Shown here piece after piece: positions 55,029-63,183 of a stretch of DNA of 64,000 bases. The position numbers and the translations under genes were made by a program. This stretch comes from Paenibacillus gorillae. GTDB lineage: Bacteria; Bacillota; Bacilli; Paenibacillales; Paenibacillaceae. The stretch lies in the NCBI RefSeq assembly GCF_000513275.1, contig NZ_CBVJ010000106.1, forward strand, positions 62,001-126,000, in the 5' to 3' direction. The notes under the pieces were generated by a model. The model saw only the letters and a program-made list of their open reading frames with translations. It searched no databases and had not been told where the DNA came from. Numbering within the stretch: the stretch's first letter is position 1; each line of letters opens with the position of its first letter.

Positions 55029-55592
55029 TTACAACGCTTTAAACTTGCCCAGCGGCCACACGATAAAATCTGCTCTTCCCCGAATGGTCGATTCCTTCAC
55101 CGTTCCGAAAATCCGGCTATCCTTACTCGCTCTTGCATGCCGGTTGTCCCCCATGACAAAGTAAGAATCCTTCGCCAGTTGAATGGGCATAAAATCCAGG
55201 TCTTCAATAGCCGAATCGATATACGTTTCTTCTACTAATTGTCCGTTGCGGTAGAGCTCTTTATTGAATATTTCAAGCCGGTCTCCAGGCACGCCGACAA
55301 CCCGTTTGACGAGCAGTTCCTCTTTGTCGCCGTAAGACATTGGATCTTCCAGAATGACAATGTCGCCTACCTTCGGTTTTCCCAGCGTGTATACAAGTTT
55401 ATTGACAAACAGCCACTCCCGCTCATGCAGCGTAGGCTCCATGGAATGACCTTGAACGGTCGACAGATTAAATACAAACAAATGAAGCACCATGACGATG
55501 GCAAAAGAAACCACAATCGTCTTCGTCCAATCCCACAGTTCTTTCAGCCACGCTGGCTTTGGAGCCGTATTTTCCGGTGAGGAGACGTTCAT
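55029..55592 (-). CDS. lepB: Type I signal peptidase
   Basis: This encodes 187 residues, the usual length for Bacillus SipS/SipT-type peptidases. One N-terminal membrane helix (about 23-43, TKTIVVSFAIVMVLHLFVFNL) anchors it outside the membrane. The catalytic Ser is in VQGHSMEPTL and the Lys in VKRVVGVPGDRLE; GDNRHARASKDSR is box E. It removes signal peptides from exported proteins. I choose ATG at 55592 (MNVSSPEN) with GAGGG 8 bases upstream; it begins 4 bases after the preceding stop codon. In-frame starts at 55619 and 55691 lie inside that gene and are less likely. Confidence 0.95.
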   Translation of the reverse strand: MNVSSPENTAPKPAWLKELWDWTKTIVVSFAIVMVLHLFVFNLSTVQGHSMEPTLHEREWLFVNKLVYTLGKPKVGDIVILEDPMSYGDKEELLVKRVVGVPGDRLEIFNKELYRNGQLVEETYIDSAIEDLDFMPIQLAKDSYFVMGDNRHARASKDSRIFGTVKESTIRGRADFIVWPLGKFKAL

Positions 55593-55596
55593 CTGC

Positions 55597-56157
55597 TTAT
55601 CCCTCGCTTTCGCTTTCATCAAACTGTTCGTCCCATTCTTTATAATAAGCGAGCACTTGGCTTTCCTCAAACGGCGCTTGTCCCCGATCAATACGCAGCA
55701 GAAGCGATCTCAGCCCCTGATAAACCAGGTCATCGACTTTTTTCGGATAATGATAGGCAAGCTTATGGAGCTCATACTCATCCTGATCAACGATATGCCT
55801 GCTGCCGTCTATGGTACGAATGACATCGAGGTCGTAGTCGATATAGGTTAATACATCCCCTTGCATGAACGGCGGTGACGCCACATTGCAGTAATAACGA
55901 ATGCCAGCATCCTCAAGCAATGCAACGACATTGTACCATTCTCCGGGGATAAAAAAAGAAACGGCCGGCACCCGGCTGATCCACAGCTTGCCGTCAGCTT
56001 CCTGAATCGGCGTCTGGCGATTGATAAGCACAATCATGTCCTCATCTCTATGCGCGGCAGCTAGACGCTCATTCGGAACAAGCCAATTGCGCTGCCAGGT
56101 TCGATGCAAATGTCCGTCATGCTTAAAGCTTTTAATGACACAGTGCCGGTATTTATT
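55597..56157 (-). CDS. ntdP: DUF402 nucleoside tri/diphosphatase (NtdP-like)
   Basis: This encodes 186 residues. The DUF402 core includes KSFKHDGHLHRTW, a metal-site region FIPGEWYNVVALLED, YYCNVASPP and YIDYDLDVIRTIDG...VDQDEYE, matching the NtdP family of nucleoside tri- and diphosphate phosphatases. These are cytosolic Mg/Mn enzymes. The start is ATG at 56157 (MNKYRHC) after GAGGAG. A longer frame to 56265 has no suitable site, so it is rejected. It forms an operon with lepB and rnhA on the minus strand. Confidence 0.85.
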   Translation of the reverse strand, partial: NKYRHCVIKSFKHDGHLHRTWQRNWLVPNERLAAAHRDEDMIVLINRQTPIQEADGKLWISRVPAVSFFIPGEWYNVVALLEDAGIRYYCNVASPPFMQGDVLTYIDYDLDVIRTIDGSRHIVDQDEYELHKLAYHYPKKVDDLVYQGLRSLLLRIDRGQAPFEESQVLAYYKEWDEQFDESESEG

Positions 56158-56274
56158 CATGCCGCTCTCCTCGTACATCTTTGCTATATAAATAGAAAAG
56201 CATATCTCACCGCCAAAAGCAATGGCGGCACAGATATGCTCTGCACATATGGCTATTCGCGGCAATGATGCTGC

Positions 56275-56697
56275 TTAGCCTGCAATAATACTCAATTTTT
56301 GGAAGGAACGATAAAAATCGTTCGCGGCATAGCCCATTGCTTCATACAGCGGAAGCACCGGTTCATTGTATTCGTCAGCTGTTATCAGGATCTTCATAAC
56401 ATTACGCTGTTCGAAGCGCTGACGCAAAGATTGGATAAGCGCCTTGCCGATTCCTCTGCGCTGATGGCTAGGAAGGACGGCAATACGATAATAGTAACCT
56501 TTGTTATTATCTATTGTACCGATAATCATACCTACAATCTCCGACTGTTCGACAGCGACAAGTACCAATTCACTGTCCCATGACAATTGACGTGCAAAAG
56601 CTTCCATCGTTTGCTCGTAACACTCCTCGGTAAGTACATCTTCAAGAAGTGCCGTTAGTGGTCTGTAGTCCGATAACTGGAAGGAACGAACGTTCAT
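56275..56697 (-). CDS. GNAT family N-acetyltransferase
   Basis: This encodes 140 residues. Motif A for acetyl-CoA is at about 80-100 (RIAVLPSHQRRGIGKALIQSLRQRF), and the C-terminal YEAMGYAANDFYRSFQK is the usual GNAT end. The short length resembles RimI-like or YpeA-like single-domain enzymes. The substrate is unknown. The ATG at 56697 follows GAAGGTG. It is upstream of the ntdP-lepB-rnhA group on the same strand, with about 117 bases between. Confidence 0.88.
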   Translation of the reverse strand: MNVRSFQLSDYRPLTALLEDVLTEECYEQTMEAFARQLSWDSELVLVAVEQSEIVGMIIGTIDNNKGYYYRIAVLPSHQRRGIGKALIQSLRQRFEQRNVMKILITADEYNEPVLPLYEAMGYAANDFYRSFQKLSIIAG

Positions 56698-56834
56698 TAC
56701 ATATACACCTTCTATACCTTGTCATAGTGCTGCAAGTATATAAAATACGACATAAAAAAACGATTTCCTGCTTAAAAATTTAAAAAATCTTAAAAATTTT
56801 AAATAAATTCTCGAATATTTAGTGAAAACGCTTT

Positions 56835-56852
56835 ATATTAAGCGCTTACAAT
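56835..56852 (-). promoter_or_regulatory. Possible cre site in the sodA upstream region
   Basis: Read on the minus strand, ATTGTAAGCGCTTAATAT matches the cre consensus except for two positions. It is about 130 bases upstream of the sodA promoter, an unusual distance, so its role is uncertain. Confidence 0.35.
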
Positions 56853-56980
56853 GATATTTTTTCATGTTTTCTCATGTTTTGACGGAAATGCTCGTGATAT
56901 TGCATAAATGCTTCAAAATCATGCCATTCTAAGGTTGTTATACGCCCTTTTACCTAGCTCCGACTTTTTCAACATAAATG

Positions 56981-57009
56981 TTGATTTATTCACTCGGATA
57001 AGGGATAAT
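56981..57009 (+). promoter_or_regulatory. Sigma-A promoter of sodA
   Basis: TTGATT (56981-56986) and GATAAT (57004-57009) are spaced by 17 bases and lie about 45 bases before the start codon. Confidence 0.7.
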
Positions 57010-57054
57010 AAATGAAGAGATCTACATATCTACTATATTAGGAGGCTGTTAACT

Positions 57055-57666
57055 ATGGCACATCAACTACCTGCTCTGCAATATGCTAACAACGCACTGG
57101 AACCGCATATCGATGCGTTGACGATGGAAATTCACCACGATCGTCACCACAATGCGTACGTAACAAACCTGAATGCTGCTCTGGAATCCGCTCCTGAGCT
57201 GCAAGACAAATCATTGGAAGAATTGCTTGCCAACAACCTGGCAATCGTTCCTGAAGCGATCCGCACAGCTGTACGCAACAATGGCGGCGGCCATGCGAAC
57301 CACTCCCTGTTCTGGGAAGTAATCGGACCAAACGGCGGCGGCGCACCTGTTGGTGCTCTTGCAGCAGCGATCGAAAGCGAACTGGGCGGTTTTGACACGT
57401 TCAAAGCTGATTTCGCTAAAGCGGCAACTACTCGTTTCGGCAGCGGCTGGGCATGGCTCTCCGTGAAAGACGGCAAACTGAAAGTATCCAGCTTGCCTAA
57501 CCAAGACAGCCCAATCTTCGAAGGCGAAACGCCTTTGCTTGGTCTGGACGTTTGGGAGCATGCTTACTACCTGAACTACCAGAACAAACGCCCTGATTAC
57601 ATCGCGGCGTTCTGGAATGTAGTAAACTGGGCTGAAGTTGGCAAACGCTACGAAGCAGCTCTGTAA
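57055..57666 (+). CDS. sodA: Superoxide dismutase (Mn/Fe family)
   Basis: This encodes 203 residues, the usual length. The metal ligands are present: His27 in [13 protein letters not shown], a second His in [13 protein letters not shown], and the Asp and His in [22 protein letters not shown]. The GGAPVGALA and QDSP... motifs are typical of Mn-dependent enzymes of Bacilli. It detoxifies superoxide in the cytosol. The ATG follows TAGGAGG. It is transcribed alone from its own promoter and ends in a strong terminator. Confidence 0.97.
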   Translation: MAHQLPALQYANNALEPHIDALTMEIHHDRHHNAYVTNLNAALESAPELQDKSLEELLANNLAIVPEAIRTAVRNNGGGHANHSLFWEVIGPNGGGAPVGALAAAIESELGGFDTFKADFAKAATTRFGSGWAWLSVKDGKLKVSSLPNQDSPIFEGETPLLGLDVWEHAYYLNYQNKRPDYIAAFWNVVNWAEVGKRYEAAL

Positions 57667-57682
57667 TATCCGTTAACAACTG

Positions 57683-57721
57683 AAGTGGCGCTTTCTCCTC
57701 GGAGAAAGCGCCACTTTTTTC
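57683..57721 (+). terminator. Terminator of sodA
   Basis: Perfect 16-base arms (57683-57698 and 57701-57716; AAGTGGCGCTTTCTCC and its complement) with a 2-base loop end in a run of T. Confidence 0.92.
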
Positions 57722-57815
57722 TATTTTGGAAGCCATGCACAGCAATAGGCATCTGCCGCATATGATGGATGAGGATATACGCCTAATCTGCAATACGAAG
57801 GAGTCTGACTGTTGC

Positions 57816-58598
57816 ATGAGATATACTTACAAGTACATTAACACGCTGGATGGAAGCGTCGTGAAGAATTGCGGCTGCGGCGGGCCGCGCATGCTTTCTC
57901 CAGGCGGACCTGCCGCAGTGATGCATCCTCACGGAAGCGGGATGCTGCATCACGGACATGGTACTGGACAATTTGTTCCAGGGCCAGGAGGGTTTGCGCC
58001 AGGACACGGCCACTTCCCGCCAGGGCATCCGCCAGGGCATGGACATTTCCTGCCAGGGCATGGACATTTCCCGCCAGGGCATGGACATTTTCCGCCGGGA
58101 CCATTTCCTCCTGGGCCTTTCCCATTTCCGTTCCCGCTACCCGTACCATTTCCCGTTCCCTTTCCCGGACCTGGACCAGGACCTTTCCCGGTCGGCACGG
58201 TTAACGTATGGATTAACGGCGGAAGCTTTTTCCCTAATGTAACACAAGGCTACCGAATTCCGTATCAACCGGGACTGTCGATCTTCCAGGCGCTTGCCGC
58301 CACAGGTGTCGTCCAGTTTTCTTTCAACGGTGAAATCGAATCCGTCAGCGGTATTCCGATTGGCGGGCCGATCGGCTATGTACTGCGCCTCAATGGACGA
58401 ATCATTCCGGCTACCCTGCTGAACTTCCCGCTTCAATTGAACGACAGCGTCACTTTGGAGCTCCAGTATGCACCATCCGGACGTCCGGATGACGAGGAAC
58501 TTGCTGATATTTCCGATGTATCGCTCAGCTCGGTAAAAAAAAAGAAGGGCAATCAAGCCGTGTATGATGAAGTAGATACAGGAGCTGAGTCATTATAA
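57816..58598 (+). CDS. His/Gly/Pro-rich protein with C-terminal DUF4430 (transcobalamin-like) domain
   Basis: This encodes 260 residues from ATG 57816, which follows GAAGGAG at 12 bases. An in-frame TTG/ATG run at 57726-57765 would start almost inside the sodA terminator. The N-terminus holds CGCGG, then about 100 residues of Gly, Pro, His and Phe with repeats of HGHFPPG and PFPFP. The last 140 residues include a beta-rich DUF4430-like domain (about residues 128-215, VNVWINGGSFFPNVTQGYRIPYQPGLSIFQALAATG). In other proteins this domain resembles the C-terminal fold of transcobalamin/intrinsic factor. There is no signal peptide, so surface location is doubtful; it could be a spore-coat protein. 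The His-rich part may bind metal. Function unknown. Confidence 0.8.
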   Translation: MRYTYKYINTLDGSVVKNCGCGGPRMLSPGGPAAVMHPHGSGMLHHGHGTGQFVPGPGGFAPGHGHFPPGHPPGHGHFLPGHGHFPPGHGHFPPGPFPPGPFPFPFPLPVPFPVPFPGPGPGPFPVGTVNVWINGGSFFPNVTQGYRIPYQPGLSIFQALAATGVVQFSFNGEIESVSGIPIGGPIGYVLRLNGRIIPATLLNFPLQLNDSVTLELQYAPSGRPDDEELADISDVSLSSVKKKKGNQAVYDEVDTGAESL

Positions 58599-58611
58599 TC
58601 CGTTAAAACAA

Positions 58612-58677
58612 AAAGTGCAGTTGAACTCGCCACAGAACGCGCCATAGGCCGGTCTGTAACGATTACAACTGCACTTT
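58612..58677. terminator. Bidirectional hairpin with a TGCAGTTG-type arm
   Basis: The 12-base arms AAAGTGCAGTTG (58612-58623) and CAACTGCACTTT (58666-58677) flank a 42-base loop. T-tracts on both sides suggest that it ends both convergent genes. The arm sequence recurs in the repeat zone at 19497-19682. Confidence 0.75.
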
Positions 58678-58686
58678 CTTTTAGGA

Positions 58687-59826
58687 TCAGGCTCGTTTTT
58701 TATCCTGCAAAATCGCTTTCCCTTTGCCAATAATGAGCTTCAGCTGATCGTTCTCGTAGCCAACCTCATAGGTAACCTGATACTTGCTCAGCTTATACTC
58801 GCCGTCCACCCGTTCGTCAACCGAAAGAACTGCCGTGACTGTCGCTTCATCATCGCCTTTGGCCGTCACATGCATATCGTCAATGACAACGTTGCGCGTG
58901 CCCATATAGCCTTCCCTAAACTCTTCATAGCTGGTACCGAGCTTCCAGTTGCCGCCCAGCAGTGAATAGGCATATACATAATCGGCATTGTTCAAGCTGT
59001 CATAGAAGTGCGTAACCAAATATCCGGCATACTCACTTATCGAGGCATCCTGCTGCGCAACGCCATTGTCATCGGAGAAGGCCAGCTCAGGCAGCGTGGT
59101 CATCGGCTCTGCCGACCAGGACTCTGCCAGTTCCAGCACGTTGATGATGGGGATGCTAAAGCCGATCGAACTCTCCTCTATACCTGCCGAATTGATGCCC
59201 AACACCTCGCCCGTCCCCTTGCTGACCAATGGACCGCCGCTGTTGCCTGGCGCAATTGGCGCCGATATTTGATATAAATCTTTGTACGTATAAGGCTCAA
59301 TCTCGAAGCTGCGGCCCAGACCGCTAATAATGCCGGTCGTGACCGTATTTTGAAAGCCCAGCGGGCTTCCGACGGCAATGACATCGTCGCCAACCTCCGC
59401 CTTCTCCGAGCGCACCATCTGCAGCGGCTCCATCCCTGCAAGATCGGGAACCCGGACGACGGCCACGTCGATGTCTGTACTGATACCGATGACCTCGCCC
59501 TCCAATTCTCTGGCGTCGGCCGTTTTTATAATAACCTTTTTGACCCCGCTCACGACATGCGCATTCGTAATGAGATCTCCCTGGTTGTTGTAAAGAAAGC
59601 CGGAACCTTGGGTTCCTTCCTTGGTCTCAATCATAACGACCAGCTTTTGCGTCTCATAAATAATATCCTTTAACGACTTTGGCGCGCTGCCGCGCTGTGT
59701 ATCTGCCAGCAGCGGAGCTCCCGTAAGCTGCTTGGGTACTTCAGTATGAACGGCATAAGCCGCCCCTGACCCCGCCAGCAATACGGCAGCAGATGCAAGG
59801 ATGCTGATCCACGTTGCTTTTCTCAT
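58687..59826 (-). CDS. HtrA/DegP-like serine protease without PDZ domain
   Basis: This encodes 379 residues. A signal or anchor helix (about 5-26) is followed by a trypsin-fold domain (about 55-235) with the triad His90 (TNAHVV), Asp120 (DIDVAVVRV) and Ser196 (APGNSGGPLVS). These positions match HtrA-type S1C proteases. After about residue 255 there is no PDZ. Instead about 115 residues resemble an NTF2/DUF-like accessory domain (YAGYLVTHFYDSLNNADYVYAYSLLGG). It probably works at the outer face of the membrane in quality control or stress response. The ATG at 59826 has GGGAGAG upstream. The zinc-ribbon gene lies 29 bases upstream on the same strand, so the two are likely co-transcribed. Confidence 0.9.
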   Translation of the reverse strand: MRKATWISILASAAVLLAGSGAAYAVHTEVPKQLTGAPLLADTQRGSAPKSLKDIIYETQKLVVMIETKEGTQGSGFLYNNQGDLITNAHVVSGVKKVIIKTADARELEGEVIGISTDIDVAVVRVPDLAGMEPLQMVRSEKAEVGDDVIAVGSPLGFQNTVTTGIISGLGRSFEIEPYTYKDLYQISAPIAPGNSGGPLVSKGTGEVLGINSAGIEESSIGFSIPIINVLELAESWSAEPMTTLPELAFSDDNGVAQQDASISEYAGYLVTHFYDSLNNADYVYAYSLLGGNWKLGTSYEEFREGYMGTRNVVIDDMHVTAKGDDEATVTAVLSVDERVDGEYKLSKYQVTYEVGYENDQLKLIIGKGKAILQDKKRA

Positions 59827-59855
59827 CTTCTCGTCTCTCCCGCCCCTACAATCCT

Positions 59856-61097
59856 TTAGTCCAAATACCAGGTCGCGTGGTCAATAACAACTTTGGCGTG
59901 CTCGTCCTCAACGCCATGAACAACTGCGGTGAAATTGAACGTCTCTCCGGCCTCTATATATTTAGGCGCTGCATCAACTTTGCCCGATTCGATTTTTTTG
60001 CCTTGACTGTCATGAACCGTATACTCGACCGAGACGGAGTAAATCGGTCTTGTCGCCGCATTCTTCAACTGTCCTTCAATATGGAAGTCGCCGTTTTCGT
60101 CCCGCTTTGTTTCGACATGCAGCACTTCGACAGCGGCAGTCTGATTAATCAGATCCTCTTCCGCCGCTTTTTGCATCGCGTTCTCGATCCGCTTCTGTTC
60201 TGCCTGTTCAAACTTCTGCTTCTCCTTCTGAATCCGGCCATAGAGCGCCGTCAGCTGCTCGTTTTCCGCAGCGTAATTCATCCCCAGCTGCACTGTCGAC
60301 AAAGCATCGGAAAAGCTTTTCTTCTTCATCAGCAATTCAGCCTGCTTATAGCTGATCGCGACGATTTTCGCTTCGATCTGCTGCTGCAGCGAAAGCGCCT
60401 CTTTGCCGGACAGTCCTTTCACTTGGTTCAGCTTGGTGGCTAGCGCCTCAACACTATGAAGCGAGTCCAAATCCCTCTCGATCTGGCCGACTGTCATCCG
60501 GACAATCAGCTCTGAGAGCTGCTCGCGAATAACGGTGAAGGCTTGCTCTTCCCGGCCTCGAAGCTGCTGCTTCAACTGATTGAGCAGCGGCTCCGCATCC
60601 GCCAGCTCATTGCGGCTCATTCGCCCGCTAATGTCGTCGATCGATTGCTGGAACGCAATGGCTTCCTCAACAACAACGGTGTCGGCTGCCAAAGCCTCAT
60701 ATTTCGGGCGCAGCTGGGACGCTTCTTTCAAATGATGCAACGCCTCCTCGTACTTCCCGAGCAGCGCTTCCTGCTTCGCGGCTTCATGCCATTGATTGAC
60801 CTGTTCATTATGTTTCGTTTCATATAGGAAATAGGAGAATACAGCCGTTGCTGTAAAAATGAAGATAAATACAGGAATCAGTCCGATCATAACCGGCTTG
60901 CCGCCTGCCTTATTCCGCATCGTAACATCCGCTTCTATCGCGGCCCCGGACTGCGTCATCCCCGTGTTCAGCTGCTGCCGGGCTTGCTCCTCCAATGATG
61001 TTCCATTCGCTCGCTCTGCAACCGCCAGTCTCTTGCCGCATTGGCTGCAAAATACTGCGTCGGGCTCGTGCTTTCTATCGCAATGCTGGCAATACAC
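59856..61097 (-). CDS. Zinc-ribbon membrane protein with C-terminal FxLYD-like domain
   Basis: This encodes 413 residues. An N-terminal zinc ribbon holds four cysteines in C3-x2-C6 and C17-x2-C20. A linker of about 45 residues and one membrane helix (about 71-92) follow, then a long helical, Gln/Glu/Leu-rich region (about 95-325) likely to form a coiled coil. The C-terminal domain (about 328-413, VETKRDENGDFHIEGQLKNAATRPIYSVSVEYTVHD) is FxLYD-like. The topology suggests a cytosolic zinc ribbon and an external coiled coil plus FxLYD. The GTG at 61097 follows AGGAG. It precedes the HtrA-like protease gene, so it may present substrates to or tune the protease; this is inference. Confidence 0.88.
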   Translation of the reverse strand: MYCQHCDRKHEPDAVFCSQCGKRLAVAERANGTSLEEQARQQLNTGMTQSGAAIEADVTMRNKAGGKPVMIGLIPVFIFIFTATAVFSYFLYETKHNEQVNQWHEAAKQEALLGKYEEALHHLKEASQLRPKYEALAADTVVVEEAIAFQQSIDDISGRMSRNELADAEPLLNQLKQQLRGREEQAFTVIREQLSELIVRMTVGQIERDLDSLHSVEALATKLNQVKGLSGKEALSLQQQIEAKIVAISYKQAELLMKKKSFSDALSTVQLGMNYAAENEQLTALYGRIQKEKQKFEQAEQKRIENAMQKAAEEDLINQTAAVEVLHVETKRDENGDFHIEGQLKNAATRPIYSVSVEYTVHDSQGKKIESGKVDAAPKYIEAGETFNFTAVVHGVEDEHAKVVIDHATWYLD

Positions 61098-61272
61098 TTC
61101 TATTCAACTCCTGCCGCCGTAGTTCTCTCTCTCATGCTTCTTTCTATTCTACTTGAAAAAGTAAATGATCTCCATTTTTAAATGATGGAAAAATTTAAAA
61201 AATGGAAGAAACGATCATTTCTCTATCTAATTAGCGCACTTCCCTCTTTTTCACACCTTACAAGGATAGAAA

Positions 61273-61325
61273 AAGACAGCCCTTCATGAGCTTCACCAGC
61301 AAGCTCCGGACTGCCGCTTTATTGT
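61273..61325 (-). terminator. Second possible terminator downstream of araB
   Basis: On the minus strand a stem with several G-T pairs (GGCAGTCC with GGGCTGTC), enclosing GAGCTT/AAGCTC, is followed by TTTTTC. It lies about 50 bases beyond the clearer araB terminator. Confidence 0.5.
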
Positions 61326-61366
61326 AGGTTGAGCAAATTATAGCATGCCTTGCCTCAGCTTTTCCA

Positions 61367-61406
61367 TAAAAAATAGCCGTCCCTACGCACGCGGCCAGGG
61401 ACAGCT
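61367..61406 (-). terminator. Terminator of araB
   Basis: Arms AGCCGTCCCT (61375-61384) and AGGGACAGCT (61397-61406) pair with one mismatch. On the minus strand they are followed by an AT-rich tail with six T, just past the araB stop codon. Confidence 0.8.
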
Positions 61407-61421
61407 TTTTGACTAATTCGT

Positions 61422-63095
61422 TTACTCCACAGCCGATTCTTTGATCGCCTTCAGCCGTTTCATCACATCATTGGCGCCGCGTCCAAAGTAATCATGCAGC
61501 GCGTTGTACTCCGCATACAGCTTGTCATATACCGCTACATTTTCTGGAATCGGCTTATAAGTCTCCTCCTGAACCCGGGCCATACGCTCGGCGGCATCAA
61601 CGATGCTGTCATAGCCGCCTCGTTCAGCCCCCGCTGCCACAGCTCCGAACATCGCTGCCCCAATAGCAGATGTCTGCTTGGAGGCGGCCACTTTAATCTC
61701 GCGGTTCGTCACATCCGAATAAATCTGCATAAGCAGCCGGTTTTTTTGCGGCAGGCCGCCGCACGCGTACAGCTCATGAATTTCTATGCCGCTTCCGTGA
61801 AAGGCTTCCACGATTTTACGCGTGCCGAATGCGGTAGCTTCCAGCAGGGACCGATAGATTTCCCAAGGCTTCGATGATAGCGTCAGACCGGCAATCATAC
61901 CCGTCAGATCGGTATCGACCAGCACAGACCGGTTGCCGTTCCACCAGTCAAGCGCCAATAACCCGGATTGCCCCGCCTTCAGAGTGGATGCCTGCCGCTC
62001 GAGATAAGCATGGACGCTCTGCCCTTCATGCTGGGCCTGATCACGCACATAGGCGGGAAGTGCTTCTTCGACATACCATTCGAAAATATCGCCCACAGCA
62101 GCTTGCCCCGCCTCATAGCCGAAATAACCCGGTATGATGCCGTCCTCGACGACACCGCACATTCCTTCTACCATCTTCTCCTCCGTGCCAAGCAACAGAT
62201 GACAAATCGAGGTTCCCATCGACATCACCAGCTTGCCGGGTGTTACGACACCCACTCCAGGCACAGCCGCATGCGCATCGATGATGCCAACCGCAATAGC
62301 TGTACCTGGCATCAAGCCCATCCGGCCAGCCTGATCCGCTGTAAGCTCTCCCGCCTTCGACCCGAGCGGCAATACCTCGCCGCGCAGCTTCGTCTCTGCC
62401 ATGTCAGCGAGCCGGTTATCCAATGCTGCGAAAAACTCCCGGCTCGGGTAGCCCTCCTGCTTATGCCAGTTGGCTTTATAGCCCGCTGTACAGCTGTTTT
62501 TGACAATATGACCGGTCATTTGACCGATAACCCAATCGGCTGCTTCAACGAACTGATCCGCCTGTTCATAAATATCCGGCGCTTCATTCAACACCTGCCA
62601 CACCTTCGCGATCATCCACTCGGACGACACTTTGCCGCCATGGCGCTCAAGAAACCGCTCTCCGCGCTCCGCTGCAATTCGATTAACAAGGTTCGCTTCC
62701 GGCTGTGCGGCGTGATGCTTCCATTGCTTCACCCAGCTATGCGGGTTAGCCTGATACGCTTCTAATAAACATAGAGGAACGCCTGCCGCATCAATTGGCA
62801 TAATCGTGCAGGCGGTAAAATCGACGCCGATTCCGATCACATGCTCCGCCGCAACGCCAGATTTCTTAATCACTTCCGGTACGGATTGCTCCAGCACGTC
62901 CATATAATCCATAGGATGCTGGAGCGCCCAGTCATGCTCCAGCTTGACTCCGGAGACAGGAAGCTGCTCATCGATTACATGATGCCGGTAGGGCGTTACA
63001 TGCTCCGCCAATTCCTCCCCGTTCGATAGATCCACCAGAACGGCACGGCCGGACTGCGTTCCAAAATCGATGCCGATTGCGTATTTTGGGCTCAT
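61422..63095 (-). CDS. araB: Ribulokinase
   Basis: This encodes 557 residues of the FGGY carbohydrate kinase family. It phosphorylates L-ribulose to L-ribulose-5-phosphate in arabinose breakdown. The N-terminal FGGY part begins with [18 protein letters not shown], followed by [15 protein letters not shown] and a late ATP-site region with [11 protein letters not shown] and [18 protein letters not shown]. The length and the FGTQSGRA signature are typical of AraB. No araA or araD is adjacent, so it is an orphan here. The ATG at 63095 follows GGAGGGG. A near-perfect cre site lies just upstream, consistent with glucose repression. Confidence 0.93.
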   Translation of the reverse strand: MSPKYAIGIDFGTQSGRAVLVDLSNGEELAEHVTPYRHHVIDEQLPVSGVKLEHDWALQHPMDYMDVLEQSVPEVIKKSGVAAEHVIGIGVDFTACTIMPIDAAGVPLCLLEAYQANPHSWVKQWKHHAAQPEANLVNRIAAERGERFLERHGGKVSSEWMIAKVWQVLNEAPDIYEQADQFVEAADWVIGQMTGHIVKNSCTAGYKANWHKQEGYPSREFFAALDNRLADMAETKLRGEVLPLGSKAGELTADQAGRMGLMPGTAIAVGIIDAHAAVPGVGVVTPGKLVMSMGTSICHLLLGTEEKMVEGMCGVVEDGIIPGYFGYEAGQAAVGDIFEWYVEEALPAYVRDQAQHEGQSVHAYLERQASTLKAGQSGLLALDWWNGNRSVLVDTDLTGMIAGLTLSSKPWEIYRSLLEATAFGTRKIVEAFHGSGIEIHELYACGGLPQKNRLLMQIYSDVTNREIKVAASKQTSAIGAAMFGAVAAGAERGGYDSIVDAAERMARVQEETYKPIPENVAVYDKLYAEYNALHDYFGRGANDVMKRLKAIKESAVE

Positions 63096-63114
63096 AAAAT
63101 CCCCTCCACTCTAG

Positions 63115-63132
63115 ACTGTTAGCGCTTTCAAT
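63115..63132 (-). promoter_or_regulatory. cre (CcpA) site upstream of araB
   Basis: Read on the minus strand, ATTGAAAGCGCTAACAGT matches the cre consensus at all but one position. It is 20-37 bases before the araB start codon, in the same relation as the cre of the glucanase gene. Confidence 0.75.
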
Positions 63133-63142
63133 AAGTTTGAAT

Positions 63143-63176
63143 AAAAACGTTCCCATCGCAAGCTGGAACGTTTTTT
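63143..63176. terminator. Terminator of galU
   Basis: Ten-base arms (63144-63153 and 63165-63174; AAAACGTTCC and its complement) with an 11-base loop end in T-runs on both strands. It lies 8 bases past the galU stop codon. Confidence 0.85.
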
Positions 63177-63183
63177 ATTGCTT

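Larger units (their letters stand above)
56698..57054. other. AT-rich divergent intergenic region upstream of sodA
   Basis: No gene is visible. The stretch 56755-56850 is extremely A/T-rich. It contains the sodA promoter and a cre-like site described separately, plus poly-A/T tracts that could act as UP elements. Confidence 0.7.
61098..61421. other. Intergenic region between araB and the zinc-ribbon gene
   Basis: No gene is visible. It contains two hairpins that I list as terminators of araB, and an A/T-rich part (61150-61250) that should hold the promoter of the zinc-ribbon/protease pair. No clear promoter boxes were recognised. Confidence 0.6.
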
